64,000 nt of DNA from Neobacillus sp. SuZ13. Lineage in GTDB: Bacteria > Bacillota > Bacilli > Bacillales > Cytobacillaceae. The stretch spans positions 3,430,001-3,494,000 of the forward strand of contig NZ_CP126107.1 in assembly GCF_030123365.1 (NCBI RefSeq), written 5' to 3'. This document shows positions 62,579 through 64,000 of the stretch, in pieces. Each line of letters starts with the position of its first letter. Position 1 is the first letter of the stretch. Both the position numbers and the translations under genes were made by a program. The notes under the pieces were generated by a model. That model was not told the origin of the DNA. It saw only the letters and a list, made by a program, of their open reading frames with translations, and did no database searches.

Positions 62579-63403
62579 TTATCTTATATTGCTTTTCACT
62601 ATAGGATGAATCACTTTTGGTTCAGTTAAAGTAAGTTCATTTTTCTTATAAGCATGCCAATAGGCCGTAGCAATAAATACCGATCCGCCCACCGCATTTC
62701 CAAGAAAAACAGGGATAAAATTCTCTATATAGGCTAACCAAGTAAAATGGCCTGCAAATATGGCCGCAGGAATCACAAACATATTAGCTACCACGTGTTG
62801 AAAACCAATCGCGACAAAAGCCATCGTTGGAAACCAAATACCGGTAATTTTTCCAACCATATCATTTGCTCCATACGAAAGCCATACAGCCGCTGCCACG
62901 AGCCAATTACAGCCTATCCCCGAAATGAAGGCTTGGAGGAAAGTAGCTTCTAATTTATGATCAGCGATACTAATGGTTCTTTCCAAAAATGGTCCTGTTT
63001 CCGTGAGTCCAACCAAATGTCCAAAAAAGTAAGCCACAAATAAAGCCCCGACAAAGTTACTAACCGTTACAAGGAACCAATTATAAATCACCTGCCTGGT
63101 GCTAATCTTATTTGCCATCTTAGCTATCGGAACTGCCATCATATTCCCGGTTAATAGTTCTCCGCCAGCTAGCAAGGTAAGGACAAGACCGATTGGAAAA
63201 ACAGAGGCACCAATCAAGCTGCTTAACCCTTCTATATTTCCTGTGAGAGTTGCAGTCACACGGATGTAAAGTAAATAACCTAACGAAATGAAGGCACCTG
63301 CTTCAAAACCCAATATCAAAGTTTGTATTAGAGGGTAATTTGACTTTTTCACTCCATTCTCAATGGTAATTTCCATAATTTTTTCGGGTTTACTGTATCC
63401 CAT
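62579..63403 (-). CDS. Formate/nitrite transporter (FNT family) channel
   Basis: This 274-aa membrane protein has six helices and the FNT segments GGELLTGNMMAVPIA, ISGIGCNWLVAAAVWLSYGA, and GFQHVVANMFVIPAAI. It forms a pentameric channel for formate, nitrite or related small anions. Which one it carries cannot be told from sequence alone. A cre-like site lies 110 bp upstream. Confidence 0.93.
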   Translation of the reverse strand: MGYSKPEKIMEITIENGVKKSNYPLIQTLILGFEAGAFISLGYLLYIRVTATLTGNIEGLSSLIGASVFPIGLVLTLLAGGELLTGNMMAVPIAKMANKISTRQVIYNWFLVTVSNFVGALFVAYFFGHLVGLTETGPFLERTISIADHKLEATFLQAFISGIGCNWLVAAAVWLSYGANDMVGKITGIWFPTMAFVAIGFQHVVANMFVIPAAIFAGHFTWLAYIENFIPVFLGNAVGGSVFIATAYWHAYKKNELTLTEPKVIHPIVKSNIR

Positions 63404-63513
63404 CAGAAGGACTCCTTTTTAAATAAACTAGACTCTTTGATATTGTGAAATATTTAACATATTTATTTTATAACAAATTCTTCTAAAATCCTGTGAATAT
63501 TTCTTTAACTATT

Positions 63514-63527
63514 TTATAGCGCTTACA
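63514..63527. promoter_or_regulatory. cre-like box between the FNT and adaA genes
   Basis: On the minus strand TGTAAGCGCTATAA matches TGWAARCGYTWWCW at 13 of 14 positions. It lies upstream of the FNT gene and could mediate CcpA control. Confidence 0.5.
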
Positions 63528-63564
63528 TTTATCTTTGTATTCTTGCTTTTATATTCAAAATTAC

Positions 63565-63593
63565 TTACTTCCCTCTTTTAATAGAGGTATACT
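63565..63593 (+). promoter_or_regulatory. Promoter of adaA
   Basis: TTACTT and TATACT are 17 bp apart, with a short hairpin (CCTCT/AGAGG) in the spacer. AAGGAGG and the ATG follow about 40-50 bp later. Confidence 0.55.
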
Positions 63594-63646
63594 GATTATC
63601 AAAGTGTTAAAGTGAAAGTCAAACATCTAAGGAGGTTTGCACGGAT

Positions 63647-64000
63647 ATGAACAGTCTGACAGAAGAAAGATGGCAGGCCATTATTAATAATGATTCTTCA
63701 TATGATAATCAATTTTTTTACGGGGTTAAAACTACAAGGATTTTCTGTCGTCCATCCTGCAAATCAAGAACTCCAAAATTCGACAATGTCCAGATTTTTT
63801 TAAAAGCAGAACATGCTTTGGCAGAACAATTCCGTCCTTGTAAACGGTGCAAGCCAAATGGACTTCGCCTGCCCAATGAAGAATGGGCAGCTCAAATTGC
63901 TAGGTACATCGACATGCATATTAAAGAACCACTAACATTGGAAAGCTTAGCAGATATTTGTCACGGAAGTCCCTATCATTTGCAACGGACATTTAAGCTT
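63647..64000 (+). CDS. adaA: AdaA-like methylphosphotriester-DNA repair regulator, cut by window end
   Basis: The first 118 residues are visible; the gene continues past the window. The N-terminal domain has the zinc and methyl-acceptor cysteines FFYGVKTTRIFCRPSCKSR and EQFRPCKRCKPNG. An AraC-type helix-turn-helix begins (LTLESLADICHGSPYHLQRT). AdaA accepts methyl groups from damaged DNA backbones and then activates repair genes. The ATG follows AAGGAGG with normal spacing. Confidence 0.9.
   Translation, partial: MNSLTEERWQAIINNDSSYDNQFFYGVKTTRIFCRPSCKSRTPKFDNVQIFLKAEHALAEQFRPCKRCKPNGLRLPNEEWAAQIARYIDMHIKEPLTLESLADICHGSPYHLQRTFKL

Overview
The window reads as chromosome of a low-GC, Gram-positive, spore-former-like Bacillaceae (Bacillus/Neobacillus type). 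The evidence is strong AGGAGG ribosome sites, sigma-A promoters, a T-box leader on proBA, several CcpA (cre)-like boxes, YesM/YesN-style two-component genes and AdaA. No rRNA, tRNA, CRISPR array or phage module was seen. Most genes lie on the minus strand.

Layout. (1) 0-8.9 kb: an alpha-galactoside uptake and hydrolysis operon (solute-binding lipoprotein, two permeases, GH36 alpha-galactosidase) divergent from a YesM/YesN-type sensor and regulator pair. (2) 9-11.3 kb: ferrous iron uptake, with FeoA and a FeoB split into two coupled genes behind a Fur-like box. (3) 11.5-22.2 kb: a zinc-ribbon membrane protein, a RecB-like-nuclease/XPD-type helicase fusion, T-box-controlled proBA, an MhqD-like hydrolase with an MhqR-like operator, a SatD/DUF3307 pair with its own palindromic operator, and an Upf1-like helicase. 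Two copies of a 183-184 bp MITE-like element with 8-bp target duplications sit here. (4) 22.4-23.7 kb: an acidic repeat protein with an Arg-rich tail, and a small XRE regulator. (5) 23.8-31.6 kb: a complete bacterial microcompartment (BMC) operon of the sugar-phosphate-utilising kind. It encodes a SorC/DeoR regulator, PduL, a flavoprotein-like protein, CoA-acylating aldehyde dehydrogenase, TPI, an RpiB-like protein, deoxyribose-phosphate aldolase, two BMC-H and three BMC-P shell proteins. (6) 31.7-41 kb: reductive pyrimidine catabolism (PreT, PreA, dihydropyrimidinase, PucR regulator, methylmalonate-semialdehyde dehydrogenase, omega-aminotransferase). (7) 41.5-52.3 kb: a HemD-like protein, an oxidoreductase, a BtuF-like protein without signal peptide, a drug-efflux MFS with TetR regulator, LrgAB, a thioesterase and oligoendopeptidase F. 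(8) 52.3-56.5 kb: a class I ribonucleotide reductase operon (nrdE-nrdF-nrdI) behind a cobalamin riboswitch. (9) 56.6-64 kb: a membrane protein, a secreted 5'-nucleotidase, an alpha/beta hydrolase, a VanW lipoprotein, a formate/nitrite channel and the start of adaA at the edge.

How it fits together. Regions 5 and 6 look like the two halves of (deoxy)nucleoside catabolism. Deoxyribose-5-phosphate would be cleaved in the BMC to glyceraldehyde-3-phosphate plus acetaldehyde, and acetaldehyde would go on to acetyl-CoA and acetyl-phosphate. Uracil or thymine would be reduced, opened, transaminated and oxidised to acetyl-/propionyl-CoA. A secreted nucleotidase about 18 kb away could supply nucleosides. 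Both operons carry cre-like sites.

The most interesting items are: the BMC operon, with no BMC-T, no alcohol dehydrogenase, five apparent encapsulation peptides, a TPI with an altered loop 6 and an RpiB lacking its catalytic Cys; the regulatory architecture of its promoter; the B12 riboswitch on a B12-independent ribonucleotide reductase; the MITE pair; and the nuclease-helicase fusion. All assignments come from reading the sequence; no database search was run.
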